A DNA stretch of 64,000 bases, from positions 3,190,001 through 3,254,000 of the forward strand of contig NZ_CP029078.1 in the NCBI RefSeq assembly GCF_005222485.1. The letters run 5' to 3'. The notes below the pieces were generated by a model that was not told the origin of the DNA, did no database searches, and worked only from the letters and a program-made list of their open reading frames with translations. The position numbers were made by a program, and so were the translations under genes. How positions within the stretch are numbered: the stretch's first letter is position 1; each line of letters starts with the position of its first letter. This DNA comes from Streptomyces griseoviridis (GTDB lineage Bacteria > Actinomycetota > Actinomycetes > Streptomycetales > Streptomycetaceae). Below, in pieces: positions 36,601 through 44,389 of the stretch.

Positions 36601-36632
36601 TTGCACCTGACGTTGGCGTCAGGTTTTAGCGT
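36601..36632 (+). promoter_or_regulatory. MerR-type promoter with palindromic operator
   Basis: TTGCAC (36601-36606) and TAGCGT (36627-36632) are separated by 20 bases, longer than normal, and the palindrome ACCTGACG-TTGG-CGTCAGGT (36605-36624) sits between them. MerR regulators activate such over-long spacers by twisting DNA. It points at the NmrA-like gene; the regulator itself reads the other way. Confidence 0.8.
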
Positions 36633-36729
36633 AGCGGACATGCCGAGGACCACCCCTTACGAACTCTGGAGCACGCCTGTGACCAGCACATCTCCGACTC
36701 ACTCCTCAGAATCCCAGGAAGAATCAGCA

Positions 36730-36783
36730 ATGTTCATCAGGAACACGTCCGTGATCGCCGAAAGCGCAGCGTGGTCGGCATGA
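36730..36783 (+). CDS. 17-residue upstream ORF coupled to the NmrA-like gene
   Basis: MFIRNTSVIAESAAWSA is preceded by AGGAAG at an 8-base spacing, and its stop overlaps the next ATG (ATGA). The same frame is open back to an ATG at 36640, only 7 bases after the -10 box, so a leaderless 47-residue version is possible. The NmrA-like gene has no ribosome site of its own, so this ORF probably supplies coupled translation. Confidence 0.5.
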   Translation: MFIRNTSVIAESAAWSA

Positions 36784-37697
36784 CCAACATCAACAAAACC
36801 GTCGTCGTCCTGGGCGCCACGGGGCAGCAGGGAGGATCGGTCGCCGCTGCGCTGAGGGCCGACGGCTGGGTGGTGCGCGCGGTCGTGCGCGATCCGTCCG
36901 GCTACCGGGCCCGCTCCCTCCCCGCCTCCGGCGTCGAAACCGTCCGCGGTGACCTTGGGGATCCGGAGTCGCTCCGCGCGGCCTTCGCTGACGCCCACGG
37001 TGTCTTCAGTGTCCAGCCGAACTCCGGCCAGGCCGGCGCAGGCGTGACCAACGAGGACGAGGTCCGCTTCGGCACGGCGGTGGCCGACATCGCCGAGCGC
37101 TGCGGCGTCGCCCACCTTGTCTACAGCTCGGCGGTCACCGCGGGCTCGACAACGGGCGTGGACCATCTCGACACCAAGAGCCGTATCGAGGCCCATGTCC
37201 GGGATCTGGACATCGCCAGCACCATCATTCGGCCAGCCACGTTCATGGAGCTCCTGGTGACCCCCGAAATCGGCCTCGACCGGGGACACCTGTCCTTCCT
37301 GATGCGCCCCGACCAGGCCATGCAGTTCATCGCGGTACGCGACATCGGCCGCATCGTCGCCGCGGTCTTCGGCTCACCCGAAAGCTACGCCGGCCGCACC
37401 ATGGAGATCGCCGGTGACGCTCTCACCGGCAACGCCCTGGCCGGGCATCTGACCCAGGCCGCCGGTCGACCGATCAGCTACAGCCGCCTGCCGACGACCC
37501 TGCCGGCACAGGACGAGGTCCTCAGCAAGTTGGAAGCACTCGTAGACGACGGCAGGCTGGTGGGAAACGCGAACCTCGACGCCTTGCGCAGGGAGTTCCC
37601 GTTCCTGCTGTGCTTCGACCGCTGGCTGGCGGGCCCTGGTGCGGGCCTCCTCGATGAGGCGCTCCGTTCCACGGACATGGGAATCGCTCCGCGCTGA
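36780..37697 (+). CDS. NmrA-like NAD(P)-binding protein
   Basis: A 305-residue atypical short-chain dehydrogenase. The N-terminus has the dinucleotide motif VVVLGATGQQGGSVAAALRA, followed by GDLGDPESLRAAFADAHGVF. The family's VYSSAVTAGSTTGVDHLDTK and IRPATFMELLVTPEI blocks are present. Such proteins sense the NADP redox state or reduce quinones and similar small molecules. It is controlled by a MerR-type promoter and divergent MerR gene, suggesting induction by an electrophile or redox stress (inference). Start ATG at 36780 overlaps the upstream small ORF; a GTG at 36771 is less likely. Confidence 0.88.
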   Translation: MTNINKTVVVLGATGQQGGSVAAALRADGWVVRAVVRDPSGYRARSLPASGVETVRGDLGDPESLRAAFADAHGVFSVQPNSGQAGAGVTNEDEVRFGTAVADIAERCGVAHLVYSSAVTAGSTTGVDHLDTKSRIEAHVRDLDIASTIIRPATFMELLVTPEIGLDRGHLSFLMRPDQAMQFIAVRDIGRIVAAVFGSPESYAGRTMEIAGDALTGNALAGHLTQAAGRPISYSRLPTTLPAQDEVLSKLEALVDDGRLVGNANLDALRREFPFLLCFDRWLAGPGAGLLDEALRSTDMGIAPR

Positions 37698-37773
37698 ACG
37701 AGGCCCTTCCAGGCATCGGTACTGGTGGGCTCTCGTATTCAACACGTACCCCGCCCCATACGCAGACCAACGT

Positions 37774-37800
37774 CTACCTCACCACGTAGGACATGGTCTA
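37774..37800 (-). repeat. Solitary IS end
   Basis: Read on the minus strand, TAGACCATGTCCTACGTGGT at the right edge closely matches the IS ends at 8796 and 11657. No transposase remains beside it. It overlaps the 3' end of the acetyltransferase gene by three bases. Confidence 0.6.
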
Positions 37801-38358
37801 AGCATCCGGGTTGCGCTCACGCCATTCTCGAAAAATAATTCCATGAACCACTGAATCTCGCCATTCACCTGCTTTGAAGACGTGTTCGCGAATAGTCCCC
37901 TCCTCCACCATTCCGGCAGCCGCCAGCGTTCTCGCAGAGGCGTGGTTAAGTGGAGACCGTGCGCCCCAGATTCGGTGTAGCCCCAGGTCGATAAACCCAA
38001 CGGCAAGCAGTAGATTCACTGCTTCTAGACCATAACCAAGACCCCACATATCTGGGCGTAGAGCAAAGCCAACGGTGGCTCCCCGTACTTGATGAGGGTC
38101 AAGGGCCAGCCGACCGAACCCGATCAACTTGCCCAAGTCGCGCTGCACTACGGCGAGCGCGTACTCACTCCGCGCCTCGGCCGCGGCCAAGGCCACGGAC
38201 CGCGCGATAACCTCGGCGACCTGACTCCTCGTCCGTGGCTCGAACGACAAGTGTTCGGTCGCCTTCGGGCTGCCGTAGATGGCAAGCACATCTTCCGTAT
38301 CAGCAGGATCTAGTTCGCGAAGACAGAGGCGGGGGCTGGATCTCTCGATCGGGTACAT
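37798..38358 (-). CDS. GNAT acetyltransferase (RimJ/RimL type)
   Basis: A 186-residue N-acetyltransferase of the GNAT_3 group. It opens MYPIERSSPRLCLRELDPAD and has GFGRLALDPHQVRGATVGFA, LRPDMWGLGYGLEAVNLLLA (acetyl-CoA loop), and LGLHRIWGARSPLNHASART. Substrate is unknown; protein N-termini or small amines are usual. TAGAGT lies about 7 bases before the ATG with no ribosome site, indicating a leaderless mRNA. GC content in the first half is lower than in neighbours, hinting at later acquisition. Confidence 0.88.
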   Translation of the reverse strand: MYPIERSSPRLCLRELDPADTEDVLAIYGSPKATEHLSFEPRTRSQVAEVIARSVALAAAEARSEYALAVVQRDLGKLIGFGRLALDPHQVRGATVGFALRPDMWGLGYGLEAVNLLLAVGFIDLGLHRIWGARSPLNHASARTLAAAGMVEEGTIREHVFKAGEWRDSVVHGIIFREWRERNPDA

Positions 38359-38368
38359 GGTCCGGACT

Positions 38369-39697
38369 CTACCCGCTAGGCAACGCCGACCGATTTGCCG
38401 GGAATGCCTCGATCTCCTGACGAAGGTCGCGTGCGATGGGCCCGGTTATGGCCGGACGCTGCACCAGTGCCTGACGAACTCGCAGCGCAGAGACGATGAT
38501 CCCGTTGTTTCGGTGCGTAACGGGCAGGTCAAGAACCGGACGGATAGCCTCTGCGGCTCCGTCCACGTCTCCCGAGTTCATTCGGACCATGGCCAGGTCG
38601 CACTGTGCACCCGCGAGGTCGCCGAACGCCCAGTCCGCCGACCTCGGGTCACTGAACGCCTCGACTGCTTCCTCTGCCAGCGCCCCCAGCTGAGCGCCTC
38701 CGAGGCCGAGCAGCGCCTGCGCCTCCACGTCGTAGTAGCGTTGTTTCGCAAGCGGATACGTGAAGAGGCCGCCCAGTTCGTCGAGATCATCAAGAACGAC
38801 ATGTTCACGCCGGTCGGTCGCCTGTTGGCTGACACGTCGCACCGTCTGCTCATCGCCGAGAGCTGCGGCGGCGCGTGCCTGAAGGCCCAGCAGCCACAGC
38901 CCGGCAGTTCCGCGTAGCGGGGAAGCCATCGAGGCACCTTGGCCGGCGTAGTGGTAGGCATCGTTTGGCTTGTCCGCCCAATACGCGATGAGCGATTTGA
39001 GGCCGTCGGTGAGTGCGATAAGGCCCGGGTGTTCGGCGTCGCGAGCGCAGGACGCAGCTACGCGGGTCATGGTCATCGCCTGATGAGGCTCCTGCATGTC
39101 GTTGAACCCTTTGGCGACGAGGAACGACAGGACGGCCCCCTTGTAAGACAGGTCACGCAGCTGGGACGACTTCAACCTGCCTCCTTCCAGGAGCCGGAAA
39201 ACCTGTTCCTGTGACGCGAGCAGATCTCCCCAGATCGCCGAAAGGGGCTCTCGCGGGTAGGCAAGGACCAGTCGGCCGACCTCGTCGTCGAGCATTGCGA
39301 GAGTGTCCTCACCCACGGCTCCGCGATCTTTGCCCAGCAGAAACTCTTTTGCACGTTGCACAGCCATCGCGCCCGTCCTTTGCATATCGATTAGATCCAC
39401 GCCAACGCTGGCGGAGAAACAAGCAGGCGAAGTGCCGTTCGGTGGTACGTAGTTCGGTGGGGCGCCGTGGGGAACCTCAGACCACAGGACGTCGAGGGTC
39501 TGGCCGAGCATCGAGCAGACAACAGGCCGGAACGCGGTCTGCGGTTTCCGCCCGTTGTACAACCACCCTTCAATGGTCTTGAGTGCCGGTTCCCCTCTGG
39601 AGTCACCCAGTCGCGCGGCCGTCTCCCGGTAGAGCGCGAGGAACTCCTCGGGGCTGCGGACACCGCGCTGTTCGAGGGTGAACCGGAAGAACAACAC
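38369..39697 (-). CDS. Regulatory protein with possible HTH and TPR-like helices
   Basis: About 442 residues from the GTG at 39697 (VLFFRFTLEQRGVRSPEEFL), which has AGAGG eight bases upstream; an ATG at 39757 is also in frame. The N-terminus (EEFLALYRETAARLGDSRGE PALKTIEGWLYNGRKPQT) looks like an HTH of the XRE/Cro kind. The remaining 330 residues are helical pairs similar to TPRs (GLKSLIAYWADKPNDAYHYA, DLAMVRMNSGDVDGAAEAIR). Streptomycetes have many such HTH-TPR regulators. It is divergent from the HATPase/cvn genes and may control them (inference). Confidence 0.7.
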   Translation of the reverse strand: MLFFRFTLEQRGVRSPEEFLALYRETAARLGDSRGEPALKTIEGWLYNGRKPQTAFRPVVCSMLGQTLDVLWSEVPHGAPPNYVPPNGTSPACFSASVGVDLIDMQRTGAMAVQRAKEFLLGKDRGAVGEDTLAMLDDEVGRLVLAYPREPLSAIWGDLLASQEQVFRLLEGGRLKSSQLRDLSYKGAVLSFLVAKGFNDMQEPHQAMTMTRVAASCARDAEHPGLIALTDGLKSLIAYWADKPNDAYHYAGQGASMASPLRGTAGLWLLGLQARAAAALGDEQTVRRVSQQATDRREHVVLDDLDELGGLFTYPLAKQRYYDVEAQALLGLGGAQLGALAEEAVEAFSDPRSADWAFGDLAGAQCDLAMVRMNSGDVDGAAEAIRPVLDLPVTHRNNGIIVSALRVRQALVQRPAITGPIARDLRQEIEAFPANRSALPSG

Positions 39698-39960
39698 AGC
39701 GTCTGCCTCTCGTGGTCTGTCTCGCGTGCCAGCTGTCGGCGGTGCCTTACCTCCCATCAAGTTGCCTCATACAGGCGTTACTTACCAGTCCGCCGACGTT
39801 CCGAGGGAACACCGAGGTGAGTCAGAGGCTCTCCTTCAAGATTCCGGTCGAGAAGCGGGGGCCGTTCTGGGGTAGATCTCTCGGCCTGCGGTTGCAACGC
39901 TCTAACCAGCTCCTTGCTGAGCGTGTCCGAGCGAGCACAGCTGCTGTACCTGGAGTCCTC

Positions 39961-40452
39961 GTGAACCTTACGAAGTCCGATGCCACCGCACGCGAGTTCG
40001 TTGCGATCCCCGACGACCTGAAATTCAGGTGGCAGGGGAAGATGACGGCCAATCAGTGGATCAGCGGAAACACTCGTCTTCGCGCACGCTCACGGCTTAC
40101 CGCGGCCTCGTGGCCGGGGAACATCGACGCTGGTTCCCGCGTCTGCGCCATGCTCACGGATAACGCTGCACGGCACGGAAAGCCGCTTTACGGCGGCCTG
40201 ATCGGACTCCGGCTGATGTGTCCGCGCGAGAGTGACGACCTGATCATCGAGGTCGATGACGCCGCACCCGACTTCCCGGCCTTCGAGGAGTCGGCGACGA
40301 AGGTCCTCGATGACGGTCAGCCGTCCGGCCTGGGGTGGGTGCGTCGCTGCCACGGCCGGATCGCCTGGAGAGTCAGGCGGGACGACGACGGTCAGATCGT
40401 CGGGAAGACCGTTCAGGTCGTACTCCCCTCCGCAACAACCGACTTGGCCTAA
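39961..40452 (+). CDS. HATPase-domain regulator
   Basis: A 163-residue protein. The GTG at 39961 has GGAG five bases upstream. It carries a histidine-kinase-like ATPase fold: RVCAMLTDNAARHGKPLYGG (N box), DDLIIEVDDAAPDF (weak G1), GLGWVRRCHGRIAWRV (G2-like). Stand-alone proteins of this kind in streptomycetes are usually anti-sigma-factor kinases or partners of signalling operons. It lies 80 bases upstream of cvnA in the same direction and may belong to the conservon. Confidence 0.75.
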   Translation: MNLTKSDATAREFVAIPDDLKFRWQGKMTANQWISGNTRLRARSRLTAASWPGNIDAGSRVCAMLTDNAARHGKPLYGGLIGLRLMCPRESDDLIIEVDDAAPDFPAFEESATKVLDDGQPSGLGWVRRCHGRIAWRVRRDDDGQIVGKTVQVVLPSATTDLA

Positions 40453-40532
40453 AACCGAGCACTATTCCAAGGCTCCTCCTTCGGAGCCCGCCCTTCCCAC
40501 GTCAACTGCACGCACACTCTGTTGAGGTTTCC

Positions 40533-42068
40533 ATGTCTGATGGCCAGTCCCCTGCCGGCCCGGCCACGCACCGCAAGAGGAACGGAGGGCGGGATCCGGT
40601 CGATTCAGTTGTGCTGAGTCGACTAGAGGCTGCGGTAGCCGCTCCTCTGGCCTTCGTCTTCGTGGTTCTGGGGGTGGCCTTCGTCGCCTGCGGTGTGTTC
40701 GAGTTGCCGTCCGTTGTCATGCTGGTGGCGATGTCCTGCACTATCGCGGGATCGGTGCTGATCGGGTTCTTCCGGGCACGGTCGGCGGCACGGGCAGTGT
40801 CGAAGGCGGGCCGGGACTCTCTGCTGCAAGTGGTCGAGGCAGCGTCCGCGGTGGAGCGGTCGGTGGTGTGGACTGCGGAGGAGCTGTGCCGGGGCGGCCG
40901 GCCGTCGATCCCGGAAAGGGCTTCGGGCGAGGGCGAAGTGGCCCCTGTCGAAGCGGCGTTGGCGGTGCTGGACGAGGTGCGGTTCCAGGCGGTCGCGAGC
41001 TTGGTCCGAGTGCATGACGACTCACAATCGGCGCTGCTGGTGGAAATGCTGCACCAGTTGTCCCGGCGTGAACACGCCCTCATTGAGCGGTCGTTGGCGC
41101 TGTTAGATCAGCTCCAGGCACTCACGGAGGATCCTGACCTGCTGGATGTCCTTTACAAACTGGATCATCAGGTGACGCGGATGCGGCGCTGGGTGGAGAG
41201 CAAGGCGGTCCTCGGCGGGGAGTCCTTGCGCAGTGCCCGGGAGCCGGTGAGCGTGATGGAGGTGCTGCGGGGTGCGGTACAGGAGGTGCTGCACTACGCG
41301 CGAGTGACGGTGGCTGCGGGCCCGGTGGGCGTGGAGCTGGGACTGCCCCGGCATGTGGGACCCGACCTGACGCACCTGCTCGCCGAGCTTGTCGACAACG
41401 CGACGCAGTTCTCCGACCCTGCGTCGCGGGTGTGGGTCCGGGCCCGGCCGGTGGCGGCCGGCCTGTTGATCGAGGTCGAGGACGAGGTCGCAATCGCGAT
41501 GGACGAAGGGCTCCGTGAGCGGCTGAATATCCTTCTGCGTGACCCGGATCGAATCGATGTCAGCACGCAGGTGCGGGCGGGGCGGATCGGGCTACTGACC
41601 GCGGCGAAGATCGGCAGCCGTCACGGTGTGTCTGTGCGGTTGCTGGCTACGCCTGCCGGCACGGCGGCCCAGGTCGTCGTGCCGTCCCGGCTGCTGGTCA
41701 CCATGATCGACCCCTCAGGCATATCCGCCAGCCTGTCATCCCAGGCGGGGAACGCAGCCCCAGTTCCCGGGGCCGAGGTGCCGTCCCTCCGGTTCGCAGG
41801 ACCGTCCGCTCCCGCACGGCCAGCACCGCACGGAGTCGGGCAGCTTGCGCCGTCTCGTGCCGGGGCAACCGGCTCTTCGCCTCTGCCGCAGCGCGTGCCG
41901 GAGCAGTTCGAGCCTCCGGCGTCGTCGCATCCCACTCGTCCGGTCAGCGGGCCCAGGTTCGGAGCGGCGGGCGCATTCCAGGACGGTATCAACGCCGCCC
42001 GACTCCAGCGCCGTCCAGACCCCGCCCGCCTGGACGTATCGGCTTCTTCTCCTTCCTCTCATCCCTGA
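40533..42068 (+). CDS. cvnA: CvnA-type membrane sensor histidine kinase-like protein
   Basis: A 511-residue protein. GAGG lies five bases before the ATG at 40533. Two membrane segments (residues about 35-85: LAFVFVVLGVAFVACGVFEL, VVMLVAMSCTIAGSVLIGFF) precede a cytoplasmic helical part and a HATPase domain with the N box LLAELVDNATQFSDPASRVW near residue 285. The phosphoacceptor His box is weak, as in other conservon kinases. The last 110 residues are Pro/Ser-rich and disordered. CvnA proteins form a GPCR-like sensing complex with CvnB-D. Confidence 0.88.
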   Translation: MSDGQSPAGPATHRKRNGGRDPVDSVVLSRLEAAVAAPLAFVFVVLGVAFVACGVFELPSVVMLVAMSCTIAGSVLIGFFRARSAARAVSKAGRDSLLQVVEAASAVERSVVWTAEELCRGGRPSIPERASGEGEVAPVEAALAVLDEVRFQAVASLVRVHDDSQSALLVEMLHQLSRREHALIERSLALLDQLQALTEDPDLLDVLYKLDHQVTRMRRWVESKAVLGGESLRSAREPVSVMEVLRGAVQEVLHYARVTVAAGPVGVELGLPRHVGPDLTHLLAELVDNATQFSDPASRVWVRARPVAAGLLIEVEDEVAIAMDEGLRERLNILLRDPDRIDVSTQVRAGRIGLLTAAKIGSRHGVSVRLLATPAGTAAQVVVPSRLLVTMIDPSGISASLSSQAGNAAPVPGAEVPSLRFAGPSAPARPAPHGVGQLAPSRAGATGSSPLPQRVPEQFEPPASSHPTRPVSGPRFGAAGAFQDGINAARLQRRPDPARLDVSASSPSSHP

Positions 42069-42132
42069 CCCCCCACTGTCGGCCTTGCCTTCGCCATGCC
42101 GGAGCGGGGCACGCATTCGCAGGAGCTGGCTC

Positions 42133-42624
42133 ATGACGCACGACACGCATCACACCGCCGCCCAGGGCTCGCCCGTCCGGGACGGTGCAGCGGGGCAGTT
42201 GGAGCGGTTGCTCCAGGAGTTCGTGGAGACCGTCCCGGAGGTGACGCATGCGCTGCTGCTGTCGCGAGACGCACTGGCTCTGGTGAGCAGCGGCACGGCT
42301 ACGCGGGACTGGGTGGACAAGTGGGCGGCGACTCTGGGGGGTCTTGCCTCGCTGGCGGAGAACGTCCCGGGCCCGCTCGGCGGAGCGGCCCCGTTGAAGC
42401 TGGTCCTGGTCGAGCGGGAGGACGCCCTCATTCTGGTGTCGATCGCGGGCAGTAGCGGCAGCGGTGTCTTCCCGAACCGCCCCGGTGCCTCCGCGGGCAC
42501 GGTGGACACAGTGCTGGCGGTGATCGCGTCCCCGTCGGCGAACGCGGGCACGGTCGGCTTCGAGATGGGCCGGCTGATCGACGCGTTCGCCCCGTACATG
42601 CTCACGGCCGTGCGGACCGACTGA
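42133..42624 (+). CDS. cvnB: CvnB, roadblock/LC7 protein
   Basis: A 163-residue protein with CAGGAG eight bases upstream. It contains the roadblock/LC7 fold: LLQEFVETVPEVTHALLLSR, DALALVSSGTATRDWVDKWA, LKLVLVEREDALILVSIAGS. In conservons this subunit is the presumed GTPase-activating or scaffold partner of CvnD. Its stop overlaps the cvnC start (TGATG). Confidence 0.9.
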   Translation: MTHDTHHTAAQGSPVRDGAAGQLERLLQEFVETVPEVTHALLLSRDALALVSSGTATRDWVDKWAATLGGLASLAENVPGPLGGAAPLKLVLVEREDALILVSIAGSSGSGVFPNRPGASAGTVDTVLAVIASPSANAGTVGFEMGRLIDAFAPYMLTAVRTD

Positions 42625-43058
42625 TGTCGACGAGCAGGCTCCCGACGCATACCGGGTGCCCCGCCGAGCAGGCCGCGTTCGTGCGGCCCTACCTGGTGAC
42701 GCGGGGCCGTACCCGCCACCGTCACCTGCTCAGCCCGGACACGGTCCTTGAGGCCGGTACCGGGCGGGCGGGCCCGGGGCTCAGCGATCCCGAGTACGAC
42801 CGGATCGCACGGCTGTGCCAGGAGAGGCGGCGGTCGGTCGCCGAGCTGGCCGGGACCATCGAGCTCCCTCTCACCGCGACGCGCGTGCTGATCGGCGACC
42901 TGGTCGATGCCCGCGTCCTGGTCCTCTCCCTCACCACCGCCTACACCGACTCCGAATCCTCTGCGGAGGACGGCCCATCCCGACAGCTCTTGGAGGCACT
43001 GCGTGCTGGTCTCGCCCTCAGGTGGCCCGATGCCGTCAGCAAAGCCAGGGCCAGCTGA
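42624..43058 (+). CDS. cvnC: CvnC, DUF742 protein
   Basis: A 144-residue member of the DUF742 family. It has VRPYLVTRGRTRHRHLLSPD TVLEAG near the N-terminus, and the winged-helix-like part YDRIARLCQERRRSVAELAG TIELPLTATRVLIGDLVDAR. Its role in conservons is unknown but the gene is always next to cvnB and cvnD. The ATG overlaps the cvnB stop. Confidence 0.9.
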   Translation: MSTSRLPTHTGCPAEQAAFVRPYLVTRGRTRHRHLLSPDTVLEAGTGRAGPGLSDPEYDRIARLCQERRRSVAELAGTIELPLTATRVLIGDLVDARVLVLSLTTAYTDSESSAEDGPSRQLLEALRAGLALRWPDAVSKARAS

Positions 43059-43671
43059 CCCCTCCACGGACGGCGCGGCGATCATGCCCGCACCCGGCTT
43101 GGTTTCTGCGGTGCTGAAGATTCTCATCGCGGGCGGGTTCGGGGTCGGAAAGACCACGGCCGTCGGCGCGGTCAGCGAGATCGCCCCGATCACCACCGAG
43201 GAACGCCTCACCCAAGCCGGCGCGGCGACCGACAGCCTCGACGGCATCCAGGAGAAGGCCACGACCACCGTGGCCTTCGACTTCGGCCGCCTCACCCTCG
43301 ACGTGCCGATGCCCATGGAGCTGATGCTGTTCGGCACGCCAGGGCAGGAGCGGTTCGCCGGTCTGTGGTACGACCTCGCCCGCGGCGCGGTCGGCGCGGT
43401 CGTCCTGGCCGACACCCGCCGCCTGGAGTCCAGCTTCGACGCTGTGGGCTTCTGCGAGCGGGCGCGCCTGCCGTTCATCGTGGCGGTCAACGAGTTCGAC
43501 GGCGCCCACCGCTACCCCCTCGACGACGTGCGCCGCGCCCTCGTCCTCAACCCCGGTACCCCAGTGCGGCGGTGCGACGCCCGCAAGCCGTCCTCGGTCG
43601 CTGCCGCCCTCCTCAGCCTCGTCGACCACGCCCTCTCTCCGACGTCCTCTTCGACTCTTCTGGATATCTGA
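43030..43671 (+). CDS. cvnD: CvnD, small Ras-like GTPase
   Basis: A 213-residue GTPase of the Rab/MglA-like group. I start at the ATG at 43030, inside the end of cvnC, because AGGTGG lies upstream; the ATG at 43084 is the alternative. G motifs are ILIAGGFGVGKTTAVGA (P-loop), TTTTVAFDFGRLTLD (switch I), LFGTPGQERFAGLWYD (G3 DxxG replaced by GTPG) and AVNEFDG (NxxD). The changed G3 is normal for CvnD. It is the switch of the conservon complex at the membrane. Confidence 0.9.
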   Translation: MPSAKPGPADPSTDGAAIMPAPGLVSAVLKILIAGGFGVGKTTAVGAVSEIAPITTEERLTQAGAATDSLDGIQEKATTTVAFDFGRLTLDVPMPMELMLFGTPGQERFAGLWYDLARGAVGAVVLADTRRLESSFDAVGFCERARLPFIVAVNEFDGAHRYPLDDVRRALVLNPGTPVRRCDARKPSSVAAALLSLVDHALSPTSSSTLLDI

Positions 43672-44330
43672 TGATCTACCACCCCTCCGGCCCCACGCTT
43701 CATCCGCTGACCCGCCGCGACCTCGGCGGTACGCGGCAGATACCCGTCTGCCAGGACCTGATCGTGCCCCCGCCCGGCGCCGTGGCCCCGGGTCAGCAGA
43801 CGGTCACCGCCGAACGGGTCCAGCTGATCGCCGAGCTGCACGAGCGCGAGTCACTGATCCGCCACCTGGGCGTGCCGACCGGCCCCGACGAGATCATGGA
43901 CGAGTTCGCGACCAGCCTCGCCACCTCGACGGACTTCCTGTACGGGTTCGTCAACGTGTTCCTGGCCCAGCAGACGTTCGTCGGCCTGCACAACCCGCCT
44001 CCGGACTCCGGGCACATGATCCTCGGCCGGAGTATGAGTCTCGAACACGGCTGGTGCCCCGCTGTCGTACGTCGCAGGATGGCTCTCCCTCTCCACGACG
44101 TCTACGCGAACTGCCGGTTCGCCGGAAACTACGTCGTCGATGCGGTGGGCATCCGAAGCTACTTCGGCTCCCCGCTCATTCATCCCGAGACCGGGATCAC
44201 GCTGGGCACGGTGTGTGTAATCGACCCCGACGTCCGGACCCTGGCCGACTCCCGCCGACTCCTCGGCCTCGTCAAAAGCGCCGGCGCCGAGGTCCTGCAC
44301 ACCCTCATCGCCAGCGCGAACGACCGCTGA
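43671..44330 (+). CDS. GAF-domain protein, fifth conservon gene
   Basis: A 219-residue protein whose ATG shares bases with the cvnD stop (TGATG). After a 60-residue leader region a GAF domain is seen: FATSLATSTDFLYGFVNVFL, QQTFVGLHNPPPDSGHMILG RSMSLEHGWCPAVVRRRMAL, then GIRSYFGSPLIHPETGITLG TVCVIDPDVR. GAF domains bind small ligands such as cyclic nucleotides or sense redox. Co-translation with cvnD suggests it feeds a cytoplasmic signal into the conservon. Confidence 0.85.
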   Translation: MIYHPSGPTLHPLTRRDLGGTRQIPVCQDLIVPPPGAVAPGQQTVTAERVQLIAELHERESLIRHLGVPTGPDEIMDEFATSLATSTDFLYGFVNVFLAQQTFVGLHNPPPDSGHMILGRSMSLEHGWCPAVVRRRMALPLHDVYANCRFAGNYVVDAVGIRSYFGSPLIHPETGITLGTVCVIDPDVRTLADSRRLLGLVKSAGAEVLHTLIASANDR

Positions 44331-44389
44331 ACCAGGCGCCACCACACCCCCCACCTGCCGAGCACTCCACACAGGGAGAGGGACGCCCC

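Noticed and set aside
41745-42060. Pro/Ser-rich end of CvnA as a frameshift artefact
   Set aside because: The frame stays open to a stop just before the cvnB ribosome site, and disordered tails are normal in CvnA proteins.
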